This document shows, piece after piece, positions 28,338 through 36,976 of a stretch of 44,211 nucleotides of DNA. Both the position numbers and the translations under genes were made by a program. This DNA comes from Bacteroidales bacterium. GTDB lineage: Bacteria > Bacteroidota > Bacteroidia > Bacteroidales > Bacteroidaceae. The notes under the pieces were generated by a model that was given only the letters and a program-made list of their open reading frames with translations, had not been told where the DNA came from and ran no database searches. Within the stretch, counting starts at the first letter, position 1, and every line of letters starts with the position of its first letter. Location of the stretch: assembly GCA_022784065.1 (NCBI GenBank), contig JALFUO010000055.1, positions 1 through 44,211 of the forward strand, given 5' to 3'.

Positions 28338-29639
28338 TTATGGCTTTTCTACGCAGGAAAGCACAAGTTTCACAATGTTTTTGGTTTCGTGTTTCACCGC
28401 CGCACGGTTATCGGGACGCTCACCCGCAAGCCATAAGATGCCCCGCGCATCGCACACGGCAAGTGCGCGGAGTTTGTCGATGCGCGAGCGGCGGCGGTTG
28501 GTGAGATAGTCACTCACGAGTTGCGTGCCGCGCATTCCGAAAGGTGAGAAACGGTCGCCCGACCGCACGCTCCTTATATATATATATGTATCCAAGGCAT
28601 CGGCATCAAGGACCGCGATATTCGGTTCGCGCGGTATGTCGCCGAGTCGCTCGCGCGGCAACCTTTCAACGCGCAGCACGGGGCCACCGGGCAGAGAGAG
28701 GCAGCCCTCGAATGGCAAGGCGGTTTCGGGAACGGGCTGCGGCATGGGCGCAACCTCCACCGCCGTGCCTGTGCGCGTGGCAAGGTGCGCGGCAGTTTGC
28801 CAACAGCCGCCCGCACGGGCAGAAAGGATCTCGTCGACCTCCGTGCCGTTGAAGCCATAGGGCGAAAGCAATTCAAAGAGTAAGAGATTGGGTGCAGGAG
28901 TGCGCTGGAGCGCGGCAAGGTCGATTTTCAAAACATCTCCGCAGCGGCGCATCACCTGGTCGGCAAGCGCAGACACTGCATAGTCGAAGAGCCGCTCTGC
29001 ATCGGCAAGGCGACGAACGGTGTCTGCAAGCGTGGCATCGGCCGAGGGGTTGATGGTGCGGAGTAAGGGCAAAAGTTCATGACGGATTTTGTTGCGGCGA
29101 AATAGTGTATCGGCATTTGTGCTGTCGGTAACGAAAGCCTGCCCCTCGCTTTCGAGAAACTGCAAAATCTCCGCGCGCGTGGTTTCGAGCAAGGGACGCA
29201 CCACGCCGCCGCGCTCGCTGCGCATACCCGTCAGGCCGTGAATGCCTGCGCCGCGCAGAAGGTTGAGCAAGAAGGTTTCGACGTTGTCGTCGCGGTGGTG
29301 CGCCACGGCAACATAGTCGAGTTTGCGCTCGCGCCTCAGCGCGTCGAACCATTCGTAGCGCAGCCGCCGCGCCGCCATTTCTATGCTTTCGTGTCGCTCG
29401 GCTGCCGCCGCCCGCGTATTGAAGCGCACCGTGTGCAAGCGCACGCCGCGCTGCTCGCAAAGTTCTCTCACGAAGCGCTCATCGCGCTCGCTCTCCTCGC
29501 CGCGCAACTGGAAATTGCAGTGCGCCGCCTCAATCTCGTAACCCTCGCGCAGCATACGGAGCAGCAACGCCACGGAGTCAGCGCCGCCGCTCAAAGCCAC
29601 AAGGTAACGGGAAGAATGTGAGAGAGAAAGAAAGTGCAT
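28338..29639 (-). CDS. tilS: tRNA(Ile)-lysidine synthetase
   Basis: TilS converts C34 of the CAU-anticodon isoleucine tRNA to lysidine so that it reads AUA; it is essential in most bacteria. The 433 residues contain the ATP-pyrophosphatase loop SGGADS (17-22), the HCNFQLRGEESERDE motif, HHRDDNVETFLLNLLRGAG, and the RNKIRHELLPLLR motif, followed by TilS C-terminal domains (about 280-430) with RSGDRFSPFGMRGTQLVSDYL. The ATG at 29639 starts only 17 residues before the P-loop, normal for the family. A run of ATA/TAT codons (encoding YIYIR) stands out against the GC-rich codon use. Confidence 0.94.
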   Translation of the reverse strand: MHFLSLSHSSRYLVALSGGADSVALLLRMLREGYEIEAAHCNFQLRGEESERDERFVRELCEQRGVRLHTVRFNTRAAAAERHESIEMAARRLRYEWFDALRRERKLDYVAVAHHRDDNVETFLLNLLRGAGIHGLTGMRSERGGVVRPLLETTRAEILQFLESEGQAFVTDSTNADTLFRRNKIRHELLPLLRTINPSADATLADTVRRLADAERLFDYAVSALADQVMRRCGDVLKIDLAALQRTPAPNLLLFELLSPYGFNGTEVDEILSARAGGCWQTAAHLATRTGTAVEVAPMPQPVPETALPFEGCLSLPGGPVLRVERLPRERLGDIPREPNIAVLDADALDTYIYIRSVRSGDRFSPFGMRGTQLVSDYLTNRRRSRIDKLRALAVCDARGILWLAGERPDNRAAVKHETKNIVKLVLSCVEKP

Positions 29640-29732
29640 TAGCAGGATTTATTTTTAGGTGGGTTCTATTCATTTCCACCAATAAAGAGATAGAGTTCAA
29701 TAGAAACTATATAAACTATTTCGCCCCTACGA

Positions 29733-30509
29733 TCAATAAGATACTGAAACTTTAATGTCTTCCGCTTCAAGCAGCCGCGCAATGCGGTCGAGCTGTTCGG
29801 GCGCAGCCTTGCGCAGGCTTTGCACCGGCGTTTCGCGGGCAATAGTATAAATCATCACCTCCGAAGGCGCGATTTGCTTCACCGCCGCCAGCCAAGGCAA
29901 GACATATTCGTCGCCGCAATTATCCACGTCTGCGCCGTCAGCATCTGTGCCTGCCATGAACATTGTCTGCACAATCACGTGCCCCTTGAAAGCCGCGAGC
30001 GCCTTGATGATTTCAGCCACGTCGTAGTGTCCCTGCGGACGGTTGATGCGCTGAATATAGTCGGGGCAAACGGTGTCGAGTTTCTGAATATTGTTGTCCA
30101 CGGCCATCAATGCCCGGTGCACCTCCTCGTTCGGCGTGCGCGTGGCATTGCTCAGCACGCTCACCTTGGCGTTGGGGAAGAAGCGGTTGCGCAGCGCGAG
30201 CGTGTCGGCAATGATTGCTGGAAACTGCGGGTGCGCCGTAGGTTCGCCGTTGCCGGCAAAGGTGATAACATCGGGTGCAGTGCCGGCGGCCTGCATCTCT
30301 TCCAGTTTCTGCTGCAAGGCAGTGCGCACCTCCTCGCGCGTGGGACGAGGCAGGCGGACAGGACGCTCGGCGTTTAGGCCGCACTCGCAGTAGATGCAGT
30401 CGAACGTACAAATCTTGCCGTCGGCCGGCATGAGGTTCACGCCGAGCGACACACCGAGCCGCCGGCTATGCACGGGGCCGAAGATGGGCGAAGGATAAAT
30501 TACGGTCAT
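29733..30509 (-). CDS. Radical SAM protein (COG0731-like)
   Basis: The 258-residue protein has the radical SAM cluster motif C34-x3-C38-x2-C41 (CTFDCIYC), and so uses a 4Fe-4S cluster and S-adenosylmethionine. It begins YPSPIFGPVHSRRLGVSLGVNLMP and has the FAGNGEPTAHP motif near residue 85, both typical of a widely conserved group related in sequence to wyosine-type enzymes. The substrate in bacteria is unknown. It lies between tilS and rplS on the same strand, and its start is about 28 bp past the rplS terminator, so it may be independently transcribed. Confidence 0.8.
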   Translation of the reverse strand: MTVIYPSPIFGPVHSRRLGVSLGVNLMPADGKICTFDCIYCECGLNAERPVRLPRPTREEVRTALQQKLEEMQAAGTAPDVITFAGNGEPTAHPQFPAIIADTLALRNRFFPNAKVSVLSNATRTPNEEVHRALMAVDNNIQKLDTVCPDYIQRINRPQGHYDVAEIIKALAAFKGHVIVQTMFMAGTDADGADVDNCGDEYVLPWLAAVKQIAPSEVMIYTIARETPVQSLRKAAPEQLDRIARLLEAEDIKVSVSY

Positions 30510-30536
30510 CGTATTTCTTTTTTAGGAAAAACAAAA

Positions 30537-30568
30537 CGGAGGCACTTCCCGAGTGGGAAAGACCTCCG
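30537..30568 (-). terminator. Terminator of rplS
   Basis: On the minus strand CGGAGG and CCTCCG enclose an inner TTCCC/GGGAA stem, and the run TTTTGTTTTT follows. It is 36 bp beyond the rplS stop codon. Confidence 0.8.
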
Positions 30569-30603
30569 CGTTTGTTCTTTGATTGGCGTTTAGCTTAGCC
30601 ACA

Positions 30604-30972
30604 TTAGTCGGCTTTCTGCACGTTGACACGCTTTTCTTTGATGCGTGCTTTCTTACCTGTGAGTTTGCGCAGGTAGTAGAGCTTAGCGCGGCGAACCTTA
30701 CCGATCTTGTTCACTTCGATGCTTTCGATGTTCGGAGAATCGATGGGGAAGATACGTTCTACACCCACGGTGCCCGACATCTTGCGAACAGTGAAACGCT
30801 TCTTGTCGCCGTGACCACAGATTTTGATTACAACGCCACGATACAACTGGATACGTTCCTTGTTACCCTCGATGATTTTGTAAGCTACGGTAATCGTGTC
30901 ACCGGCTTTGAAAGAGGGGAAAGATTTACCTGTGGCAAATGCTTGCTCAGCAATTTTGATTAAATCAGCCAT
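30604..30972 (-). CDS. rplS: 50S ribosomal protein L19
   Basis: L19 sits at the interface of the two ribosomal subunits. The 122 residues contain the whole family pattern: [57 protein letters not shown] and [21 protein letters not shown]. Length is normal. It is transcribed alone from the promoter at 31064-31094 and ended by the hairpin at 30537-30568; the usual rpsP-rimM-trmD neighbours of other phyla are absent, as is common in Bacteroidetes. Confidence 0.97.
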   Translation of the reverse strand: MADLIKIAEQAFATGKSFPSFKAGDTITVAYKIIEGNKERIQLYRGVVIKICGHGDKKRFTVRKMSGTVGVERIFPIDSPNIESIEVNKIGKVRRAKLYYLRKLTGKKARIKEKRVNVQKAD

Positions 30973-31063
30973 TTTTGAATAAAGCTTTTAGAAATTGTCT
31001 GTCGCGCCGTAGTGCGTAACGGGGAACACTCATCCCGACAGCGGCCTTACGGCAACGCGGGTG

Positions 31064-31094
31064 CAAAATTACGCATTTTCTTATAAGCAAACAA
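31064..31094 (-). promoter_or_regulatory. Promoter of rplS
   Basis: On the minus strand TTG at 31094-31092 and TAATTTTG at 31071-31064 are 20 bp apart. The transcript would have a leader of about 85 bases, long enough for regulation, but no known riboswitch or L19 leader is recognised. Confidence 0.65.
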
Positions 31095-31137
31095 GTTTTT
31101 TAGCGGCAATTCTCTTTAAGCAACCAAGAAACAATTA

Positions 31138-31145
31138 TAAATTTG
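31138..31145 (+). promoter_or_regulatory. Candidate -7 box for surE
   Basis: TAAATTTG fits TAnnTTTG and lies 29 bp before the surE start codon. The -33 region is weak. Confidence 0.45.
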
Positions 31146-31173
31146 CATACGGAAAGCAGTAAATTCATATACA

Positions 31174-31941
31174 ATGACCCAACAACGCCCCCTTTTTCTC
31201 CTTTCAAACGACGATGGCTACGAAGCCAAAGGCCTGCAATGCCTCATCGAGGCGCTCCGCCCCGTTGCCGACTTGCTCGTAATGGCTCCCGAGGACGGAC
31301 GCTCGGGCGCAGGGTGCAGCATTTCAGCAGCCACGCCGTTGCGCTACCGCATCGTGCGCCAAGAGCCTGGGCTGACGCTCTGCGCCTGCTCGGGCACGCC
31401 GGTGGACTGCGTGAAAGTTGCCCTCAACGAGTTTGCCGACCGCAGGCCCGACCTCGTGGTAGGCGGCATCAACCACGGTGACAACTCCTCGGTAAACACG
31501 CACTATTCTGGCACAATGGGCGTAGTGACGGAGGGTGCGCTGCAAGGCATTCCGTCCGTGGCTTTCTCGCTCTGCGACCACAGCGCAAACGCCGACTTCG
31601 CGCCGCTTATGCCCTACTTGGCCGACATCGCGCTGAAAACGCTCAATGCCAAACTGCCGCCCTTTACCTGCCTCAACGTCAACTTCCCGAAAGCCGCCTC
31701 ATTCAAGGGCATTCGCCTCTGCCGCATGGCGCATAGCCGCTGGGAGCACGAACTGGCACGCCGCGAGCACCCTTGGGGCGGCACTTACTTCTGGCTGGTG
31801 GGCGACTGCCGCGAGCTGGAGCCTGAGGCCGACGACACAGACCGCTACGCCCTGGCGCACGGCTATATCGCCATCACGCCTACGCAGCTGGACGTGACTG
31901 ATTATAAGTTGAAAGACACTCTGAAATCTATCTTTCTGTAA
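31174..31941 (+). CDS. surE: 5'/3'-nucleotidase SurE
   Basis: SurE is a metal-dependent phosphatase of nucleoside monophosphates and short polyphosphates. The 255 residues carry the metal-binding SNDDGY (11-16), GRSGAGCSIS with S44, PVDCVKVAL, and VVGGINHGDNSS with the conserved asparagine. The C-terminal part ends with YIAITPTQLDVTDY. It precedes lpxB by 51 bp on the same strand, an arrangement frequent in Bacteroidales. Confidence 0.95.
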   Translation: MTQQRPLFLLSNDDGYEAKGLQCLIEALRPVADLLVMAPEDGRSGAGCSISAATPLRYRIVRQEPGLTLCACSGTPVDCVKVALNEFADRRPDLVVGGINHGDNSSVNTHYSGTMGVVTEGALQGIPSVAFSLCDHSANADFAPLMPYLADIALKTLNAKLPPFTCLNVNFPKAASFKGIRLCRMAHSRWEHELARREHPWGGTYFWLVGDCRELEPEADDTDRYALAHGYIAITPTQLDVTDYKLKDTLKSIFL

Positions 31942-31992
31942 ACGAATAAGGGCGTTCCGCAACGCCACCACCCTTTTACGACTACTGCTAAA

Positions 31993-33144
31993 ATGCGCTA
32001 TTTTCTAATTGCCGGCGAAGCGAGCGGCGACCTCCATGCTTCGGAACTGATGAAAGCCTTAAAGGCGGCCGACCCCGAAGCCGAATTTGCCTTTTACGGC
32101 GGCGACTGCATGGCAGCCGTGGGCGGCACGCTGCTGCGCCACTACAAGGACCTTGCCTACATGGGGTTCATTCCCGTGCTGCTGCACCTGCGCACTATTT
32201 TGCAGGGCATGGCCGACTGCAAGCGGCAAATAGCCGAGTGGCAGCCCGACGCGCTGATACTCGTGGACTATCCCGGCTTCAACTTGAAGATGGCGCGTTT
32301 CGTGCACGACCGCGCCATTTGCCCCGTGTTCTATTATATTTCCCCGAAGATATGGGCGTGGAAAGAGCGGCGCATCAAGGACATCAGGTGCAACGTGGAC
32401 CGCCTGTTCTCCATTCTGCCTTTTGAAGTAGATTTCTTTGAAAAGAAGCACCATTATCCCATCTCTTACGTGGGCAATCCCACGGTCGATGAGGTGACGG
32501 CCTTTTGCGCCGAGCACGGACAGCCACAGCCCGACGGGCACACGGTGGCTCTGCTTCCGGGTTCGCGGCGGCAGGAAATTCTCGATAACCTGCCCACGAT
32601 GCTGCGCTCTGCCGAAGCGGCGGGAAGGGGCGATGCGGCGTGGGAGTTTTGCGTGGCATGCGCCCCGGCAATTCCCGACGAGCTGTATCGCGAAGCCATG
32701 CAAAAGGCAGAGCAGCAAGGTTTCCATAGCGCGGACAGATTTCGCCTGATACGCGGCGGCACTTACGAGCTCCTGCACCGCGCCACGGCCGCCCTCGTGA
32801 CGAGCGGCACGGCAACGCTTGAGACCGCCTTGTTCGGCGTGCCGCAAATTGTGTGCTATTATATTCCGCTCGGCCCCGTTATCCGCCTTGCCCGCCGCCT
32901 CTTCCTCAAAGTGCCGTACATTTCTTTGGTAAACCTTGTGTGCGGCCGCGAGGTCGTGCCCGAACTGGTTGCTTCCGACATGAACGCCGCCCGCCTCACG
33001 CCTGCCCTGCGCAGCATTCTGCCCGGCGGAGAGGCACGCGACGCACAACTGAAAGGCTACGCCGAAATGCGCCGCCTGCTCGGCGAACCGGGCGCACCGC
33101 AGCACGCAGCACGGGAGATGGTGGAGATTTTGAATAGGAAATAA
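31993..33144 (+). CDS. lpxB: Lipid-A-disaccharide synthase
   Basis: LpxB (GT19) joins UDP-2,3-diacylglucosamine and lipid X to form the lipid A disaccharide at the inner face of the membrane. The 383 residues start with FLIAGEASGDLHASELMKAL, then YGGDCMAAVGG, DYPGFNLKMARF, ISPKIWAWKERR and the nucleotide-sugar region ALLPGSRRQEI and TSGTATLETALFGVPQIVCY. All are typical. With the lptD-like protein and the MarC-like neighbours it places LPS biosynthesis genes in the window. A three-gene cassette begins nine bases after its stop codon. Confidence 0.95.
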   Translation: MRYFLIAGEASGDLHASELMKALKAADPEAEFAFYGGDCMAAVGGTLLRHYKDLAYMGFIPVLLHLRTILQGMADCKRQIAEWQPDALILVDYPGFNLKMARFVHDRAICPVFYYISPKIWAWKERRIKDIRCNVDRLFSILPFEVDFFEKKHHYPISYVGNPTVDEVTAFCAEHGQPQPDGHTVALLPGSRRQEILDNLPTMLRSAEAAGRGDAAWEFCVACAPAIPDELYREAMQKAEQQGFHSADRFRLIRGGTYELLHRATAALVTSGTATLETALFGVPQIVCYYIPLGPVIRLARRLFLKVPYISLVNLVCGREVVPELVASDMNAARLTPALRSILPGGEARDAQLKGYAEMRRLLGEPGAPQHAAREMVEILNRK

Positions 33145-33153
33145 TAACTTGAT

Positions 33154-33387
33154 ATGAACCACACGGACAATGATACCTATCGGCGCATTCACTTCGCTGT
33201 CATGGCGATAGAAAGCGGTGCACGCAAACTTGGCATTTCTGGCAAAGAGATGCACGACAGGTTGCAAAAGCAAGGATTGATACACCGCCGCCTGATAAAG
33301 AGATACGATGACCTGCATACCCAAAGCCTTGATTGGGTGGCAGATGATATTAGCGAAACGCTCTTAAACTGGGAGGCAGAGGCATGA
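33154..33387 (+). CDS. DUF3791 family small protein
   Basis: The 77-residue product is soluble and helical. It has the DUF3791 pattern: a hydrophobic start helix (IHFAVMAIESGARKLGIS), GKEMHDRLQKQGL, and YDDLHTQSLDWVADDISETL, matching the LGISG and YxxLHTQ signature. It begins nine bases after lpxB and its stop codon overlaps the start of the next gene (ATGA), so it is tightly coupled to the DUF3990 gene. In this gene family small DUF3791 proteins accompany DUF3990 proteins; a role as partner or antitoxin is inferred, not shown. Confidence 0.8.
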   Translation: MNHTDNDTYRRIHFAVMAIESGARKLGISGKEMHDRLQKQGLIHRRLIKRYDDLHTQSLDWVADDISETLLNWEAEA

Positions 33388-33890
33388 TTACTCTTTTTCA
33401 TGGATCAAACGTACCGGTAGCATCGCCGCTTGTAAGGCTGGGCCGGAAGAAGGTGGATTTCGGACAAGGTTTCTACCTTACCCGATTTCGCCATCAGGCA
33501 GACTCATGGGCAATAATTATTGCCGAAAGGAAAGGGCTCAATGCCCAGCCAACCGTAACCAAATATTCTTTTGACTATGATGCGGTTCTATCTGCCGGCT
33601 ACCGCGTCAAAGTATTTAAGAATTATGATATTGAATGGCTCAAATACGTAGTCGATTGCAGGAAGGGCGGCGCATTGCAGCAGCAATACGACATGGTAGA
33701 AGGCGGCGTAGCCAATGACAATGTAATCGATACCGTCGAAGACTACGAAAACGGCATTATCACAGCCGAGCAGGCATTGGGACAATTGAAATACAAGGCC
33801 GTCAATCATCAGATTTGCATCTTAAACCAAGCGATTGTTGACAAACACCTTTCATTTATATCGTCTGAAACGCTAAAAAGGGAGGATTAA
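33384..33890 (+). CDS. DUF3990 protein, putative ADP-ribosyltransferase-fold effector
   Basis: The 168-residue product carries the DUF3990 signature: LFHGSN (H6, residues 4-9), a short spacer to DFGQGFYLT (25-33) with Y31, an EGGVANDN segment (106-113) and NHQICI near 141. The H...Y layout resembles the first two core motifs of ADP-ribosyltransferases, and I recall DUF3990 being grouped with that fold; this is not checked. The gene overlaps the DUF3791 gene upstream by four bases and is two bases from the next small gene, a layout typical of toxin-antitoxin operons. Its base composition is AT-richer than lpxB and marC on either side, suggesting acquisition. Target and toxicity are unknown. 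Confidence 0.75.
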   Translation: MITLFHGSNVPVASPLVRLGRKKVDFGQGFYLTRFRHQADSWAIIIAERKGLNAQPTVTKYSFDYDAVLSAGYRVKVFKNYDIEWLKYVVDCRKGGALQQQYDMVEGGVANDNVIDTVEDYENGIITAEQALGQLKYKAVNHQICILNQAIVDKHLSFISSETLKRED

Positions 33891-33892
33891 AC

Positions 33893-34099
33893 ATGAGAGA
33901 CACTGTTCTATGGCGCAAACAAAGCCGAATCATCATGCAACTGGCAGACACTTTGCAAATCGATGCAGAGCGGGCACTCAACCTTTTCTATTCCACGAAA
34001 GTCTATCAGCAGCTATCAAACCCGAAAAGCGGTTTGCAACTGATGAGCGACGGATACATTCAGGAAGAACTTATCGAAGAACTAAGAAACTCCCAATAA
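33893..34099 (+). CDS. Small helical protein of the DUF3990 cassette
   Basis: The 68-residue product is charged and helical with RIIMQLADTLQIDAERALNLFY, then LSNPKSGLQLMSDGYIQEELIEEL. The pattern resembles short proteins that accompany DUF3990 in other gut Bacteroidetes and Firmicutes and may be a divergent DUF3791 relative. It starts two bases after the DUF3990 stop, with GGGAGG about 10 bases before the ATG. A regulator or antitoxin role is possible. Family assignment is uncertain. Confidence 0.6.
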   Translation: MRDTVLWRKQSRIIMQLADTLQIDAERALNLFYSTKVYQQLSNPKSGLQLMSDGYIQEELIEELRNSQ

Positions 34100-34142
34100 T
34101 CTTCTTCAACTACCCAACCTATATCGACAATATTATATATAT

Positions 34143-34754
34143 ATGGACTTTGCTTACCTCTTGTCCCGCCTGGACGTTCAGCAGATATTGAGCGCGTTCA
34201 TAGTGCTCTTTGCTGTTATCGATGTACTCGGCTCCACGCCGATATTCCTAAGTCTGAAACAGCAGGGGCGACCCGTGAATGCTTGGAAGGCCACGCTGAT
34301 TTCGCTCGCGCTGATGCTGGCTTTCTTCTTCGCCGGCGATGCGATGCTGCGGCTCTTCAACGTCGACATCGAGTCGTTCGCCGTGGCAGGCTCGCTGATT
34401 ATCTTTCTGATGTCGCTGGAGATGATTCTCGACGTCGAAATCTTCAAAAACCAAGGGCCAATCAAGGAAGCCACGCTCGTGCCCGTTGTGTTCCCGCTGC
34501 TTGCGGGCGCAGGCTCGTTCACCACGCTGCTGTCGCTGCGGGCGGAGTATGCGCAGGTGAACATCATTATCGGCCTGTTGCTGAACATGGTGTTTGTCTA
34601 TATCGTGCTTAAAGCCACCGACCGCGTAGAGAAAGTCATCAGCAAGGCCGCCATTTACTTGCTGCGCAAGTTTTTCGGCATCATCCTCCTTGCCATTTCA
34701 GTGCGCCTCTTCACCGCCAATCTGTCTAATCTGCTCGAAAATCTCTCGCGATAA
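34143..34754 (+). CDS. MarC family integral membrane protein
   Basis: A 203-residue inner-membrane protein with about six membrane helices. It contains the MarC pattern: FIVLFAVIDVLGSTPIFLSL at the start, FFFAGDAMLRLFNVDIESFAVAGSLIIFLMSLEMI, and VPVVFPLLAGAGSFTTLL. Despite the name, family members are not proven drug-efflux pumps and their transport role is unclear. The ATG follows an AT run (TATATATATATGG) without a Shine-Dalgarno sequence. Its stop is immediately followed by the HD gene's first ATG, so the two are coupled. Confidence 0.85.
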   Translation: MDFAYLLSRLDVQQILSAFIVLFAVIDVLGSTPIFLSLKQQGRPVNAWKATLISLALMLAFFFAGDAMLRLFNVDIESFAVAGSLIIFLMSLEMILDVEIFKNQGPIKEATLVPVVFPLLAGAGSFTTLLSLRAEYAQVNIIIGLLLNMVFVYIVLKATDRVEKVISKAAIYLLRKFFGIILLAISVRLFTANLSNLLENLSR

Positions 34755-35318
34755 ATGCCGAGTGCAGCCGACATTATGAAAATGCAAACCCTCGACGTTA
34801 TCTATAAATATTATCCTGAGGACAATGCCCTGCGCCGCCTCTTGCTCCGCCACAGCCGGCAGGTGGCAGACCGCGCCTTGGCCGTAGCCCGCAAACACCC
34901 CGAGTTACAACTTGACACGGAGTTTCTGGAACGCGCCGCCATGCTCCACGATATCGGCGTATTCCTTACCGACGCGCCGGGCATACATTGCCACGGCACG
35001 CAGCCCTATCTGCTGCACGGCCGCTTGGGCGCGGAACTGCTGCGCAGCGTGGGCTTGGAGCGCGAAGCCCGCGTGTGCGAGCGGCACACGGGGACAGGAC
35101 TGACTGCACAACAGATTGCCGAGCAGGACTTGCCGCTGCCGGCAATTGACCTCCTGCCCGAAACGGAGGAAGAGCAGGTGATTTGCTACGCAGATAAGTT
35201 TTATTCTAAAAGCCACCCCGAGCGCGAGCGCACCGTAGCGCAAACCGCCCAAAGCCTCCAAAAGTTCGGCGAGGCGGGCGTACGCAAATTCCTCGCTTGG
35301 GCTAAGAAATACGAGTAA
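34755..35318 (+). CDS. HD-domain hydrolase
   Basis: The 187-residue soluble protein has HD-superfamily metal ligands: H33 in LLRHSRQVADRAL, the doublet H65-D66 in AAMLHDIGVFLTD, H88 in LLHGRLGAELL, H111 in CERHTGTGL and a final aspartate in ICYADKFYSK. It is probably a phosphohydrolase; the substrate cannot be named. The first ATG directly abuts the marC stop (TAAATG). Internal ATGs at 34776 and 34782 are alternative starts. It is likely translationally coupled to marC. Confidence 0.8.
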   Translation: MPSAADIMKMQTLDVIYKYYPEDNALRRLLLRHSRQVADRALAVARKHPELQLDTEFLERAAMLHDIGVFLTDAPGIHCHGTQPYLLHGRLGAELLRSVGLEREARVCERHTGTGLTAQQIAEQDLPLPAIDLLPETEEEQVICYADKFYSKSHPERERTVAQTAQSLQKFGEAGVRKFLAWAKKYE

Positions 35319-35360
35319 GGCCGCCACGGCAAACGCACAAAACATCTAAACCATTTTACT

Positions 35361-36113
35361 ATGCAACAAATTTGGATCAGCGCGGCAGGGCTTTGCGGCG
35401 CAAGCATACTGGGTTCTATCTTGGGCTTCGGCATCAAGAACATACCGCACAAGTGGAACGACATCATCATGGGCTTCTGCGCCGGCATGATGCTGGCGGC
35501 AGCGATTATAGGCCTGATATTGCCGGCCGCAGACTCGGTGGAGGGCACAGGGCTTTGGCTCATCGTGGCAGGCGTGGCAACGGGCGTGGCGTTCCTCAAC
35601 TTAATCGACTTCTTCACGCCCCACCTTCATCAGCTCTCCGGGCTTGACCCCGAGACGCACCGGCAGAATGCTTCTATCAACCGCGTGCTGCTTTTCGTGC
35701 TCGCCATTGCCATTCACAAACTCCCCGAAGGCATAGCCGCCGGCGTGGGTTTCAACAGTGCCGACACGGGCGGAGCAGAGGCGGTTGCCCTCGGCATCGC
35801 CATTCAGAATATCCCCGAGGGCATGGTCATCGTGGCCCCGCTGCTGCTCTGCGGCGTGAGCCGGCTGCGCACGCTGCTGATTTCCGTTGCCATAGGTCTG
35901 CTCGAGGTAGCAGGCACGTGGATAGGCTACGCCGCCGGCGCAGTATCGGCTGCCGCCCTACCCTTCATGCTTGCCCTTGCCGGCGGCGCGATGCTCTATG
36001 TGGTGAGCGACGAGATGATACCCGAAACCCACGCGCACGGCTTCCAGAAGCAATCTACCTACGCCCTGCTCACGGGCTTCATGACGCTGCTCTTGCTCGA
36101 AAGGCTGCAATAA
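35361..36113 (+). CDS. ZIP family zinc/divalent metal transporter
   Basis: A 250-residue inner-membrane protein with about eight helices that imports zinc or related divalent metals. The metal-site motifs of ZIP helices 4 and 5 are present: IAIHKLPEGIAAGVGF and AIQNIPEGMVIVAPLL. A short loop with histidines (PHLHQLSGLDPETHRQN) lies between helices 3 and 4. The N-terminal LGSILGFGIKNIPHKWND is typical of ZupT-like proteins. It precedes udk by 44 bp on the same strand. Confidence 0.88.
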   Translation: MQQIWISAAGLCGASILGSILGFGIKNIPHKWNDIIMGFCAGMMLAAAIIGLILPAADSVEGTGLWLIVAGVATGVAFLNLIDFFTPHLHQLSGLDPETHRQNASINRVLLFVLAIAIHKLPEGIAAGVGFNSADTGGAEAVALGIAIQNIPEGMVIVAPLLLCGVSRLRTLLISVAIGLLEVAGTWIGYAAGAVSAAALPFMLALAGGAMLYVVSDEMIPETHAHGFQKQSTYALLTGFMTLLLLERLQ

Positions 36114-36157
36114 ACCATCGGCGTATCCGATACGCCCCTTCTAAATACTCCAATACT

Positions 36158-36805
36158 ATGATTATTATCGGCATCGCCGGCGGCACAGGGTCAGGAAAGA
36201 CCACCGTCGTGCGCAAAATCGTGGAAAGCCTGCCAGAAAACTCTGTGGCAGTCATTCCCCAAGACTCTTACTACAACGACCAGTCAGACCTGCCGCTCGA
36301 GGTGCGTAAGCTTACCAACTTCGACCACCCCGATGCTTTCGAGTGGCGGCTGCTTGCGCATCAAATCGAGGAGCTGAAATCTGGGCGCGCCATTGAGCAA
36401 CCCACTTATTCTTACATCACCTGCACGCGCCTGCAAGAAACGGTACACGTGGAACCGAAAGACGTGATTATCGTGGAGGGCATCATGACGCTCTACGACA
36501 AGTCGCTGCGTGAACAAATGGACTTGAAGATTTTCGTAGATGCCGAGCCTGACGAACGCCTGCTGCGCGTCATTCAGCGCGACATGGCGGAGCGCGGGCA
36601 TCCTTTGGAGATGCTGATCGGCAAGTACCGAAATATCCTGAAACCGATGCACGACGAGTTCATCGAACCGACCAAGCAATTTGCCGACATCATCATTCCC
36701 AACGGCGGCAACAACGAGCGCGCCATCGCCATGATGAAGCTCTATATCCTTTCGGCCTTGAAAGAGCAGCAGTTCAGGGCGTCGCTGAATATCAGCAACC
36801 AGTAG
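36158..36805 (+). CDS. udk: Uridine kinase
   Basis: Uridine kinase phosphorylates uridine and cytidine in pyrimidine salvage. The 215-residue product starts at the ATG at 36158; the open frame extends upstream inside the ZIP gene in another phase and is rejected. It has the P-loop GGTGSGKTT (near 8-16), PQDSYYND, NFDHPDAFEW, VIVEGIMTLYD and the RVIQRDMAERG lid motif. Its TAG stop codon is the start of the adjacent 20-bp palindrome repeat (GTAGGGGCG), so the repeat has supplied or preserved the stop. Confidence 0.93.
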   Translation: MIIIGIAGGTGSGKTTVVRKIVESLPENSVAVIPQDSYYNDQSDLPLEVRKLTNFDHPDAFEWRLLAHQIEELKSGRAIEQPTYSYITCTRLQETVHVEPKDVIIVEGIMTLYDKSLREQMDLKIFVDAEPDERLLRVIQRDMAERGHPLEMLIGKYRNILKPMHDEFIEPTKQFADIIIPNGGNNERAIAMMKLYILSALKEQQFRASLNISNQ

Positions 36806-36825
36806 GGGCGTTTTGCAAAACGCCC
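36806..36825. repeat. 20-bp perfect palindrome at the udk stop codon
   Basis: GGGCGTTTTGCAAAACGCCC, preceded by GTAG whose TAG is the stop codon of udk. Confidence 0.75.
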
Positions 36826-36908
36826 GCCGTATGTGCTCCATGGCAGAAAATTCAGGCAGCCGAAAATCCCCGAACGTTTTGCAATAGCTGCAATCTCACC
36901 CCACAACG

Positions 36909-36957
36909 AAAGCGGTGTGTCCAAACGAGCGTTTCGCCCGTTCCGACACACCGCTTT
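36909..36957. terminator. Bidirectional terminator between udk and the GH85 gene
   Basis: AAAGCGGTGTGTC (36909-36921) pairs with GACACACCGCTTT (36945-36957) around a 23-base loop that can itself fold. A and T runs on both sides suit both converging genes. Confidence 0.8.
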
Positions 36958-36976
36958 TGTTATGGTGCTTAATGTT

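Noticed and set aside
34143-34754. MarC as multidrug-resistance determinant
   Set aside because: The name is historical; the family has no established role in antibiotic efflux.
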